Assembly (NCBI GenBank): GCA_902533945.1
Contig: CACANS010000004.1
Location: 1-52,875, forward strand
Direction of reading: 5' to 3'
Length of the DNA stretch: 52,875 nucleotides
Source of the DNA: an uncultured Pelagibacteraceae bacterium
Lineage (GTDB): Bacteria; Pseudomonadota; Alphaproteobacteria; Pelagibacterales; Pelagibacteraceae
The notes beneath the pieces are model-generated. The model did no database searches. It was not told where the DNA came from and saw nothing but the letters and a program-made list of their open reading frames with translations. Made by a program: the position numbers and the translations under genes. Below, piece after piece: positions 40,675-49,171 of this stretch (the stretch's first letter is position 1; every line of letters starts with the position of its first letter).

Positions 40675-40687
40675 AATCTAAAATTAA

Positions 40688-41515
40688 TTACATGGAAGCG
40701 TCGAAACCAAACCACTTAGTAGCAATTCGGCTAATCACTCCATCTTTTCTTGCTTGATTAATAGCTTTATTAAATGCGTTTAAAAGCTCAGTATCATCTT
40801 GTCTAATACCAACTCCTACACCATTACCAAATGCACCACCTGAAAAAGTTGGTCCAGTTAAAACAACTGGTTTACCAGATTTTTCTGCATAATCACTGAA
40901 TGCTACTGCAGCAGCTAATGCAGCATCACATCTACCAGATGCTAAATCTAGGTTAACCTCGTCTTGTGTTTTATAAGTTCTTACATTTACTTTTCCAACG
41001 TCACCTGAATCTAAAAAGTTTTGGTGAATTGTTGCTGTTTGAACACAAACCGTTTTCCCAGCTAAGGCTGCAGTAAGAGTTTTTAATGCTTTTTTTGCAG
41101 CAGCATTAGGATTAGTTAAATTTATTCCAGCAGGTGTGTCCATACCTTCAAGACTAGAACCTTTCATAACAGCTAATGAGGCAACTTCGTCAGCATAACC
41201 TTGAGAAAAACTAATTGCCTTTTGTCTTTCTGCGGTAATTGACATTCCTGCCATTATTGCATCAAACTTTCTCATTATAAGTGCTGGGATCATTCCATCC
41301 CAATCTTGTTCAACGATTACACATTGTTTACCCATATATCTACAAAGTGCCCAAGCTAGTTCAACTTCAAAACCAATAAGTTTACCTGAAGCATCTTTAG
41401 AATTCCAAGGTGGGTAAGCGCCTTCCGTTCCTATTTTTATTTTATCAGCATTAGCAGATATTGTTAAAAACAAAGTGATCAATAACCCTAAGCTAAATTT
41501 TTTAATTATATTCAT
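40688..41515 (-). CDS. ABC transporter periplasmic substrate-binding protein (Arg/Orn/octopine-type, family 3)
   Basis: Signal peptide; IKIGTEGAYPPWNSKDASGKLIGFEVELAWALCRYMGKQC, WDGMIPALIMRKFDAIMAGMSITAERQKAISFSQGY. Confidence 0.93.
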   Translation of the reverse strand: MNIIKKFSLGLLITLFLTISANADKIKIGTEGAYPPWNSKDASGKLIGFEVELAWALCRYMGKQCVIVEQDWDGMIPALIMRKFDAIMAGMSITAERQKAISFSQGYADEVASLAVMKGSSLEGMDTPAGINLTNPNAAAKKALKTLTAALAGKTVCVQTATIHQNFLDSGDVGKVNVRTYKTQDEVNLDLASGRCDAALAAAVAFSDYAEKSGKPVVLTGPTFSGGAFGNGVGVGIRQDDTELLNAFNKAINQARKDGVISRIATKWFGFDASM

Positions 41516-41518
41516 TTT

Positions 41519-41524
41519 CCCTCC
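41519..41524 (-). promoter_or_regulatory. Strong Shine-Dalgarno (GGAGGG) before the substrate-binding protein start codon
   Basis: Minus strand reads ...GGAGGGAAAATG. Confidence 0.75.
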
Positions 41525-41574
41525 AATAATATAAAAGTGAGTATTCCATAAAATTTAAGATTTAAAAAGAATAA

Positions 41575-42615
41575 TTAACTGTTTATTGACGTGGCAAAAT
41601 TCCAAGAACAGTCAAAACTTGGTATATAAACTCTATCTAATGCGGTGTTTCCAAAATTTTTATCAAACAACTTCAACCATTTGCTAACTTGTTTTGGTTT
41701 TTTATCTTGGCTCCCTACTTGAGCAGTTATAGTGCCACTTGGTTTTAATATCCTTTTAAGCGAGTTTATATTTTTAGCAGCAAGATCAATACAATATTGA
41801 TCATCATTAAGATCAACAAATATCTTATCATATTTATTATCTTCTACTTTTTTAATGCTCTCAAATGCATCGCCCCAAATACATTTTACTGAATTTTTAC
41901 TTGTTGCTTTTTTACCCACTCTAGATAAATGCTTGTCACAAACTTCAACAACTTCTGGATCTAATTCATACCAGTCGATAAAATTAAAGTTTCTACTTAT
42001 ACATTCTCTTGCTACACCACCATCGCCACCACCAATAATAGCTGCATTTTCTTTACTTTGATTTAATTTTAAACCTGAATTAACAAAAGTCGAGCTATAC
42101 AAATGTTCATCTTTTTCAGCAACTTGTAATTCACTATCAATAAATAATGATTTACCAAATTGCTCAAGATCCAATATTTCAATATGTTGACCTACTTTTG
42201 ATGTAAAGTCTTCTAAAACATTCTTCACCATGTAGTATTTTTTTAAACCTGGTGAACTATAAATATCGTCATAAAGATTGATTGTGTCTCTATTAAATTC
42301 TTTTTTTACTATTCTTTTGTGATTAATTTCTTTTTTTATAATATCTAGAGAAACATTTGGATTAACTTTCCCACAAGTAAAAAAATCAAAACTAATAATT
42401 CCTTTTTCGGGAAATGTATGAAAGCTAATATGACTTTCGGCTAATAAAGCTACTAAAGTGAAACCTTGTGGTTCAAACTTGTATTTAGATATTTCCAATA
42501 CTGTAACCTTTGCTTTTTTTGCAATTTTATAGACAAGTTTTTCAAAAAATTTTGGTTCATATTCCTTGGTGGTACCAAGGATATCTAGTGTGATATGTTC
42601 GCCTACCTTAGCCAT
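41575..42615 (-). CDS. S-adenosylmethionine decarboxylase-spermidine synthase fusion (SpeD-SpeE)
   Basis: N-terminal SpeD: ALLAESHISFHTFPEKGIISFDFFTCG (ESH pyruvoyl cleavage site); C-terminal aminopropyltransferase: AAIIGGGDGGVAREC, WYELDPEVVEVCDKHL, DKIFVDLNDD. Confidence 0.9.
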   Translation of the reverse strand: MAKVGEHITLDILGTTKEYEPKFFEKLVYKIAKKAKVTVLEISKYKFEPQGFTLVALLAESHISFHTFPEKGIISFDFFTCGKVNPNVSLDIIKKEINHKRIVKKEFNRDTINLYDDIYSSPGLKKYYMVKNVLEDFTSKVGQHIEILDLEQFGKSLFIDSELQVAEKDEHLYSSTFVNSGLKLNQSKENAAIIGGGDGGVARECISRNFNFIDWYELDPEVVEVCDKHLSRVGKKATSKNSVKCIWGDAFESIKKVEDNKYDKIFVDLNDDQYCIDLAAKNINSLKRILKPSGTITAQVGSQDKKPKQVSKWLKLFDKNFGNTALDRVYIPSFDCSWNFATSINS

Positions 42616-42643
42616 AGCTCCCCAATTTTAAATTATAAAAAAA

Positions 42644-43303
42644 TTATGCTTTTTTATAATGTTTTATTTTATCCAAAATTTTATTCATTTCTGCCCATGA
42701 AAGAATCTTGGGTTTACCAATTTTTAAAGCAATTATGTATTGATGGCAAATATTTTCTACTTCTTCAGCAAGTTCAAATGCTTGTTTTAAATTTGTACCA
42801 AATGCAACCTGTCCGTGGTTTGACATCAGGCATGCTTTTCTTTTTTCTAGCGCTTTAAGAATATTAGTTGAAAGATCATCAGTGCCAAATGTTGCATATT
42901 CTGCGCATTTAATATCATCACCTCCAGCTAAAGCTACCATATAATGAAACGCTGGTATTGGATTACCATGAGCTGAAACAGCAGTTGCATGTGGTGAATG
43001 TGCATGAACTATTGCTTTAGCTTCTATTTTTTTTAAATAAATATCTTGATGAAAGCGCCATTCAGAAGATGGATTGAGTCCGGTATTAAACAATTTAAGG
43101 TTGTCATATTTTTCTTTTAAAGCTAAAAAAACTATGTCTTCAGGAATCAAACTTTCATATCTTTTTCCTGAAGGTGTTAAAAGAAAACCATCTACTCCAT
43201 TGTTATTAGCTCTAACAGAAACATTTCCTGATCTTAAAGGAGATAAATTGGTGCTATTTAATTTTTGTGCATATTCAATCACTTGTTTCTTTAATTCAAT
43301 CAT
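42644..43303 (-). CDS. Class II aldolase/adducin-family protein (candidate 5-methylthioribulose-1-phosphate aldolase or MtnB-like dehydratase)
   Basis: SGNVSVRANNNGVDGFLLTPSGKRYESLIPEDIVFL, SSEWRFHQDIYLKK, IVHAHSPHATAVSAH, LMSNHGQVAFG; adjacent to mtnA/mtnP. Confidence 0.85.
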   Translation of the reverse strand: MIELKKQVIEYAQKLNSTNLSPLRSGNVSVRANNNGVDGFLLTPSGKRYESLIPEDIVFLALKEKYDNLKLFNTGLNPSSEWRFHQDIYLKKIEAKAIVHAHSPHATAVSAHGNPIPAFHYMVALAGGDDIKCAEYATFGTDDLSTNILKALEKRKACLMSNHGQVAFGTNLKQAFELAEEVENICHQYIIALKIGKPKILSWAEMNKILDKIKHYKKA

Positions 43304-44370
43304 TTAAATAATTTCCTTAATCCATCTGAAGAAGCTTCACAAATACCTTTTTCAGTTATTAGAGCCGTAACATATTTGGATGGAGTAACATCAAAAGCTA
43401 AATTCATTGCTTTGCTTTTTTTAGGATAAACTCGAATTTTTTTAACATTTCCACTTTCGTCTAAACCCTCTACATGAGAAAGTTCTTCTGAATTTCTTTC
43501 TTCAATAGGAATATCTTTATAATCTTTAAGATCCCAATCTATTGTTGAGCTTGGTAATGCTACATAAAAGGGTACATCATTATCTTTAGCTGATAATGCT
43601 TTAAGATAAGTTCCAATCTTATTACAAACATCTCCTGTAGCTAGAGTTCTATCAGTTCCAACAATACACATATCTACCTCTCCTCTTTGCATTAATATTC
43701 CACCTGTATTATCTGCAATTATAGTATTTGGTATTTCTTCTTCATTTAATTCATACGAAGTTAAATTAGCTCCTTGATTTCTTGGTCTTGTTTCGTCTAC
43801 CCAAACATGAACTGGTATTCCTTTTTTGTGAGCATGATAGATTGGAGAGGTCGCTGTTCCCCAATTAATTGTTGCAAGCCAACCAGCATTACAATGAGTT
43901 AAAATATTTACTGTATCCTTTTTTTTATTATAAATTTGTTCAATAATTTTAAGGCCATTTAATCCAATATTTTCACAAAATTTAATATCTTCCTCGCAAA
44001 TTTCTTTTGCTTCGTTTAATGCTATTTCTAAAATTTTATCACTATTAACACCTGATAATTTATTCATCATCCTATCAACTGCCCATTTTAAATTTATAGC
44101 TGTTGGTCTTGAATTAATTAAATTTTCTGCAGATTTTTGTAAAAAAGAATGATCATTATTTTCAATAATCCCTAAAACTAATCCATAAGCAGCTGTAGCA
44201 CCAATTAAAGGAGCCCCTCTTACTTCCATAATTTTTATAGCATTAATTGCGTCTTTTACCGTTTTAAGATCTTTAATAATAAATTGATGTGGAAGTTTTG
44301 TTTGATCAATAATTTTAACAACATTATTTTCAAACCAGATTGTACGATATTCTTTGCCTTCAATTTTCAT
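43300..44370 (-). CDS. mtnA: S-methyl-5-thioribose-1-phosphate isomerase
   Basis: IKIMEVRGAPLIGATAAYGL, ILTHCNAGWLATINWGTATSPIYHAHKKG, VDETRPRNQGANLTSYEL, VGTDRTLATGDVCNKIGTY. Confidence 0.95.
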   Translation of the reverse strand: MKIEGKEYRTIWFENNVVKIIDQTKLPHQFIIKDLKTVKDAINAIKIMEVRGAPLIGATAAYGLVLGIIENNDHSFLQKSAENLINSRPTAINLKWAVDRMMNKLSGVNSDKILEIALNEAKEICEEDIKFCENIGLNGLKIIEQIYNKKKDTVNILTHCNAGWLATINWGTATSPIYHAHKKGIPVHVWVDETRPRNQGANLTSYELNEEEIPNTIIADNTGGILMQRGEVDMCIVGTDRTLATGDVCNKIGTYLKALSAKDNDVPFYVALPSSTIDWDLKDYKDIPIEERNSEELSHVEGLDESGNVKKIRVYPKKSKAMNLAFDVTPSKYVTALITEKGICEASSDGLRKLFK

Positions 44371-45236
44371 TTGTTTAGAACTCTTCCAGCAATTGTTTTT
44401 AATTTATTTTTTGTTTTTTGAGTTCTTTTTTCTGGAGCGGTAATTATTGCAACATCCAAACAATTGTTTGTTGGATCCTTTGGATCAATGTGTTTTTCAA
44501 AATTATCTATAAGATTTTTAATCATATTTTTTGCTTTTGCTGCGTTACCTAAAAGTACTTTTATAACTTGTTGTACGTCAACATTTGCATGATCAGGATG
44601 CCAACAATCATAATCAGTTACCATTGAAACTGATGCATATCTTATTTCAGCTTCCCTTGCTAATTTAGCTTCTGGCATATTAGTCATACCAATAACATCC
44701 GCTTTCCAAGATCTATATAAATTTGACTCGGCTAATGTTGAAAATTGCGGTCCTTCCATAACAATATAAGTTCCACCTTTTTGGTAAGGAATATTCTCCT
44801 TTTTAATTGCATCTTCACATGCATTCATTAAACCATTTGATGTAGGATGAGCCATTGATACATGGGCAACAATTTCATCATCGAAAAATGTTTTACTTCT
44901 TGCAAAAGTTCTATCTATAAATTGATCTACAATAACAAATTTTCCTGGATTTAATTCTTCTTTTAAAGAACCTACTGCAGAAACTGAAACTATATCAGTA
45001 ACACCGAGTTGTTTTAGAGCATCAATATTAGCTTTAAAATTTATTTTTGATGGAGAAATAAAATGTCCCCTGCCATGTCTTGGAAGAAAAAAAACATCTT
45101 TTTCCTTAAATTTTGTCTTTAAAATTTGATCAGATGGTTTTCCCCATGGTGTATTAATATCTAAAAGTTCTCTATCTTTAAATTCTTCCACATCGTATAA
45201 ACCACTTCCACCAATAATTGCTAATTTATTTGTCAT
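44367..45236 (-). CDS. mtnP: S-methyl-5'-thioadenosine phosphorylase
   Basis: LAIIGGSGLYDVEEF, FFLPRHGRGHFISPSKINFKANI, GTYIVMEGPQFSTLAESNLYRSW, DVIGMTNMPEAKLAREAEIRYASVSMVTDYDCWH. Confidence 0.95.
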   Translation of the reverse strand: MTNKLAIIGGSGLYDVEEFKDRELLDINTPWGKPSDQILKTKFKEKDVFFLPRHGRGHFISPSKINFKANIDALKQLGVTDIVSVSAVGSLKEELNPGKFVIVDQFIDRTFARSKTFFDDEIVAHVSMAHPTSNGLMNACEDAIKKENIPYQKGGTYIVMEGPQFSTLAESNLYRSWKADVIGMTNMPEAKLAREAEIRYASVSMVTDYDCWHPDHANVDVQQVIKVLLGNAAKAKNMIKNLIDNFEKHIDPKDPTNNCLDVAIITAPEKRTQKTKNKLKTIAGRVLNK

Positions 45237-45276
45237 ATTATTTAAAATGATCTATTTATTTATAACTTAAAATTTT

Positions 45277-45804
45277 ATGGATTTAAAAGAATATATTAGG
45301 TCAATACCTGACTATCCTAAAAAGGGAATTTTATTTAGAGATATAACAACACTAATAAAAAATGAAAAAGCATTTTCAAATACAATTGATCAGATAATTG
45401 AAAAGTCAAAAAATTTTAAAATAGATAAAATAGCTGCCATAGAATCAAGAGGATTTGTATTTGCATCAGCAGTTTCTTATTTATTAAAAAAACCCTTTAT
45501 ACTACTTAGAAAAAAAAACAAACTACCAGCAGACACATACTCAGTAGATTTTCAATTAGAATATGGAAAAGCAACCATAGAAATGCATAAAGACTCTATT
45601 GAAAAAGATGATTCTGTTTTAGTTATTGATGATTTGATTGCAACAGGAGGTACAGCTGAGGCTGCGGCAAAACTAATTGGAATGGCTGGAGCTAAAGTAT
45701 CTGGATTTATATTCGTAATTAATCTTTTTGATTTAGGCGGTGCAGATAAATTAATTAAGAATGGTTACAAAATAGTAAATCTAATTGAATTTCCTGGACA
45801 CTAA
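45277..45804 (+). CDS. apt: Adenine phosphoribosyltransferase
   Basis: MDLKEYIRSIPDYPKKGILFRDITTLI, IAAIESRGFVFASAVSYLL, VLVIDDLIATGGTAEAAAKLI. Confidence 0.96.
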   Translation: MDLKEYIRSIPDYPKKGILFRDITTLIKNEKAFSNTIDQIIEKSKNFKIDKIAAIESRGFVFASAVSYLLKKPFILLRKKNKLPADTYSVDFQLEYGKATIEMHKDSIEKDDSVLVIDDLIATGGTAEAAAKLIGMAGAKVSGFIFVINLFDLGGADKLIKNGYKIVNLIEFPGH

Positions 45805-46703
45805 TCATCAATATTTACTCTATATTTTGATTTTTTTAAAAAAATAGAATTTATCAATCCTAAAAATCTATAAGTATAAATAATTCTTTGTTTCTTGTTA
45901 AAAGTAATAGAATAAAAAATAATTCTTAATACTGATCTCAAAAGTCTAGATAGAGATTTAATTAAAGAATATAAATAACCGAAATTTTTTTTGTTATAAT
46001 AAAAAAAAGACCACATATAATGCCAATTTCTTAATTTATGTGAATGAATTTCAAAATTTTCATCAACATTGAAAGAGCTTTTCCAGCCCATATGATCAAT
46101 TTTTAAATCTGGACACATATATACCTTTTCATTTCTTTTTTTTATAGACATACATAAATCAGTTTCCTCGAAAAATAAGAAAAAATTTTCATCAAAAAAA
46201 ATTTTGTTACTGAATTTTTTCATATTAAACAAAATAGTGTGACCCACTATCCAATCTACTTCATATAAATTTGATTCTTTATCAAAATGAGCACTCTTTA
46301 AATCTTTTTTACTAAAGAATCCAGCTGGTTTAAAATCTGTTTTATTATTATAAGTAGCGCCAATTAAAGTGAAATCAATATTCCCTGATAAATATTTATT
46401 TATATTTGAAAAAAAATTATCTTTGCAAACAGTATCTGGATTTAAAATTAAAGCATAATTTGTTTGTACTTTATTTAATCCAAAGTTATTGCCTCCACCA
46501 TAACCTAAATTTGATCCTGAACAAATCACTTCTATATTGGAAAATTTGCTTTGTATTTCTTTTAAATATTTAAAGCGACTAGAATTTTCAACTATTAATA
46601 TTTTAACTTTTGGATTGATTGATTTTAAACATTTTTTAAGTATCTCTAAATTAGTTTTATAAGTAAGGATTACTGCTGTTAATTGATGTAAATAACTATC
46701 CAT
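45801..46703 (-). CDS. Glycosyltransferase family 2 (rhamnosyltransferase-like)
   Basis: AVILTYKTNLEILKKCLKSI, NLGYGGGNNFGLNKVQTNYALILNPDTVCKDNFF, FFLFFEETDLCMSIKKRN. Confidence 0.88.
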   Translation of the reverse strand: MDSYLHQLTAVILTYKTNLEILKKCLKSINPKVKILIVENSSRFKYLKEIQSKFSNIEVICSGSNLGYGGGNNFGLNKVQTNYALILNPDTVCKDNFFSNINKYLSGNIDFTLIGATYNNKTDFKPAGFFSKKDLKSAHFDKESNLYEVDWIVGHTILFNMKKFSNKIFFDENFFLFFEETDLCMSIKKRNEKVYMCPDLKIDHMGWKSSFNVDENFEIHSHKLRNWHYMWSFFYYNKKNFGYLYSLIKSLSRLLRSVLRIIFYSITFNKKQRIIYTYRFLGLINSIFLKKSKYRVNIDD

Positions 46704-46757
46704 AATTTAGACTTATTTAATTATATACTTCTTTTTTTATTAATGTAAAAAAATTAA

Positions 46758-47780
46758 ATGAAAAAAATTATTGTTACTGGTGGATTAGGTTTTATTGGTA
46801 GTAATTTAATTAAAATATTATTAAAAAAAAACTATTATGTAGTAAATCTAGACAAAATCTCCTACGCATCGAATTTTTATAATACTAAAGAATTTCAAAA
46901 TAGTAAAAAATATAAATTTATTAAATGTGATATAAATGATCAAAAAAAAATTTTTTCAACTTTAAAAAAATACAAACCAAGTTGTATATTTAATTTGGCT
47001 GCAGAAACTCATGTTGATAGATCTATTGATGGCCCAGGACCATTTATTAAAAATAATATTAATGGAACTTTTTCAGTACTCGAAGCAGTTAGAAAATACT
47101 CAAAAATAAATAAGTCGTTAAAACTAATTCATATATCAACTGATGAAGTCTATGGTGACGTTTTGAAAGGTAGAAGCAAAGAAGATCATTCTTATAAACC
47201 AAGTTCTCCTTATGCTGCATCAAAGGCATCGTCCGATCATCTTGTATTATCGTACGTAAGAACTTATGGTTTAAATGCTATAATAACTAACTGTTCAAAT
47301 AACTACGGGCCAAGACAACACCCTGAAAAGCTAATCCCAAAACTTATTTATAATATTTTACATAACAGTTTTCTGCCAATATATGGAAAGGGTAAAAATT
47401 CTAGAGAGTGGATATATGTTGATGACCATTGTGAAGCTTTAATTAAAATTTTTATTAAAGGAAAAGTTGGGGAATTCTATAATATTGGATCTAATAAGAA
47501 TTTAAACAATATTGAAGTTACTAAATCTTTATTATCAATTGCTAAAAATATTTTTAAAATTAATACTAAAGCTAAAATTAAATTTGTAAAAGATAGACCT
47601 GGCCACGATTTAAGATATGCGATAAATAGTTCAAAAATTAAAAACAAGTTAAAATGGAAACCTAAAACTAATTTTAAGCAAGGATTATATAAAACATTTT
47701 TATGGTATATGAATAATCAAAAATATTATAAAGGTATTTCAAAAAAGAATATTGTAAAAAGACTGGGAGTTAAAAAATGA
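46758..47780 (+). CDS. rfbB: dTDP-glucose 4,6-dehydratase
   Basis: IIVTGGLGFIGSNLIKILLKK, NLAAETHVDRSIDGPGPFIKNNINGTF, HISTDEVYGDV, YAASKASSDHLV, NNYGPRQHPEKLIPKLI. Confidence 0.95.
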   Translation: MKKIIVTGGLGFIGSNLIKILLKKNYYVVNLDKISYASNFYNTKEFQNSKKYKFIKCDINDQKKIFSTLKKYKPSCIFNLAAETHVDRSIDGPGPFIKNNINGTFSVLEAVRKYSKINKSLKLIHISTDEVYGDVLKGRSKEDHSYKPSSPYAASKASSDHLVLSYVRTYGLNAIITNCSNNYGPRQHPEKLIPKLIYNILHNSFLPIYGKGKNSREWIYVDDHCEALIKIFIKGKVGEFYNIGSNKNLNNIEVTKSLLSIAKNIFKINTKAKIKFVKDRPGHDLRYAINSSKIKNKLKWKPKTNFKQGLYKTFLWYMNNQKYYKGISKKNIVKRLGVKK

Positions 47781-48646
47781 TTAAAAAAGGAATTGTTTTA
47801 GCTGGTGGAATGGGAACAAGAATGAGTCCATTAACAAAAGCTGTTAATAAACAATTATTACCGATATACGATAAACCGTTAATTTATTATCCACTTTCTC
47901 TTTTAATGTTAGCTAAAATTAAAGATATACTAATTATTGTTAACAAAGGTCAATTAAGCCAGTTCAAAAAAATTTTACCTAATGGAAACAACTTAGGAAT
48001 TAAAATCACATATAAAGAACAAGATAGACCAAAAGGTCTTCCTGACGCTTTTATCATTGGAGAAAAATTTATAGAAAAAGACAATGTCGCTCTAATTTTA
48101 GGTGATAATTTTTTTTACGGACAAAATTTACGTAGCATGCTTTTAAAATGCTCAAAATTAAAAAAAGGTGCAAAAATATTAATTCATCCTGTTTCTAACC
48201 CTGAATTATATGGTGTTGCTAAATTAAATAATAAAAATAGAATTATTCTTTTAAAAGAAAAACCTAAAAAATTTATCTCTAAATTTGCTGTAACTGGATT
48301 TTATTTTTTTGATAATAAAGTTATTAGTTATGCAAAAAAATTGAAACCCTCGAAAAGAAATGAATTAGAAATAATTGATTTATTAAAGAAATATAAAAAT
48401 TCTAAAAATCTTTATGCAGATTATGTTGGTAGAGGTGGTGCTTGGCTTGATACAGGTTCAATTGATGATTTTTACAAAGCCAGCTCTTTTGTATCTGCTA
48501 TAGAAAGCAGACAAGGATTAAAAATCGCCTGCCTAGAAGAAATTGCACTAAATAATAAATGGATAAATAAAAAAGAAATTTTAAATTCAATAAAATTTTA
48601 TGGAAAGTGTGAATATTCAAATTATTTAAATAAATTAATAAAATAA
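47777..48646 (+). CDS. rfbA: Glucose-1-phosphate thymidylyltransferase
   Basis: KGIVLAGGMGTRMSPLTKAVNKQLLPIYDKPLIYYPLS, LGDNFFYGQ, GGAWLDTGSIDDFYKAS. Confidence 0.96.
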   Translation: MIKKGIVLAGGMGTRMSPLTKAVNKQLLPIYDKPLIYYPLSLLMLAKIKDILIIVNKGQLSQFKKILPNGNNLGIKITYKEQDRPKGLPDAFIIGEKFIEKDNVALILGDNFFYGQNLRSMLLKCSKLKKGAKILIHPVSNPELYGVAKLNNKNRIILLKEKPKKFISKFAVTGFYFFDNKVISYAKKLKPSKRNELEIIDLLKKYKNSKNLYADYVGRGGAWLDTGSIDDFYKASSFVSAIESRQGLKIACLEEIALNNKWINKKEILNSIKFYGKCEYSNYLNKLIK

Positions 48647-49164
48647 TGAAAAAAATTAAAACTCCTTTTAAAGGATTGCTTATATATCAAAACAAAAGAT
48701 TTGATGATAAGAGAGGATTTTTAAGAGAAGTATTTCATAAATATATAATTAAAAAAAACTTAATATTCTCTGTAACTTCAAGTTCAAAAAAAAATGTTCT
48801 TAGAGGTTTACATCTTCAAACAAAAAAATCACAAGACAAATATATAACAGTTTTAAAAGGTAAAATATTGGATGTAGTTGTTGATTTAAGAAAAAAATCA
48901 AAAACATTTGGTAAACATTTTAAAATTATACTGGATGAAAACAACAGTAAATTTTTATTTATACCAAAAGGATTTGCTCATGGATTTTTAGGACTAGGTA
49001 AAGAAAATATTGTATTATATAGCTGTACAAATTATAGACATGCTAAGAGTGAAAAATCTATTCTATGGAATGATAAAGATCTAAAAATAAACTGGGGAAT
49101 AAAAAATCCTATAATTTCAAAAAAAGATAGATCTGCACAAAAATTTAAAGATATTAAATTTTAA
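48646..49164 (+). CDS. rfbC: dTDP-4-dehydrorhamnose 3,5-epimerase
   Basis: FDDKRGFLREVFH, VLRGLHLQTKKSQDKYITVLKGKILDVVVDLRKKSKTFGKH, FIPKGFAHGFLGL. Confidence 0.95.
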   Translation: MKKIKTPFKGLLIYQNKRFDDKRGFLREVFHKYIIKKNLIFSVTSSSKKNVLRGLHLQTKKSQDKYITVLKGKILDVVVDLRKKSKTFGKHFKIILDENNSKFLFIPKGFAHGFLGLGKENIVLYSCTNYRHAKSEKSILWNDKDLKINWGIKNPIISKKDRSAQKFKDIKF

Positions 49165-49171
49165 AACTTAA

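Noticed and set aside
41855-42061. Antisense ORFs in speDE, aldolase and mtnA/aldolase junction (41855..42061, 42595..42858, 43074..43307)
   Set aside because: Shadow ORFs of conserved enzymes.
45237-45276. Possible SAM-type riboswitch upstream of mtnP/apt
   Set aside because: Only 40 AT-rich bases separate the divergent starts; too short for a known SAM riboswitch and no matching stems seen.
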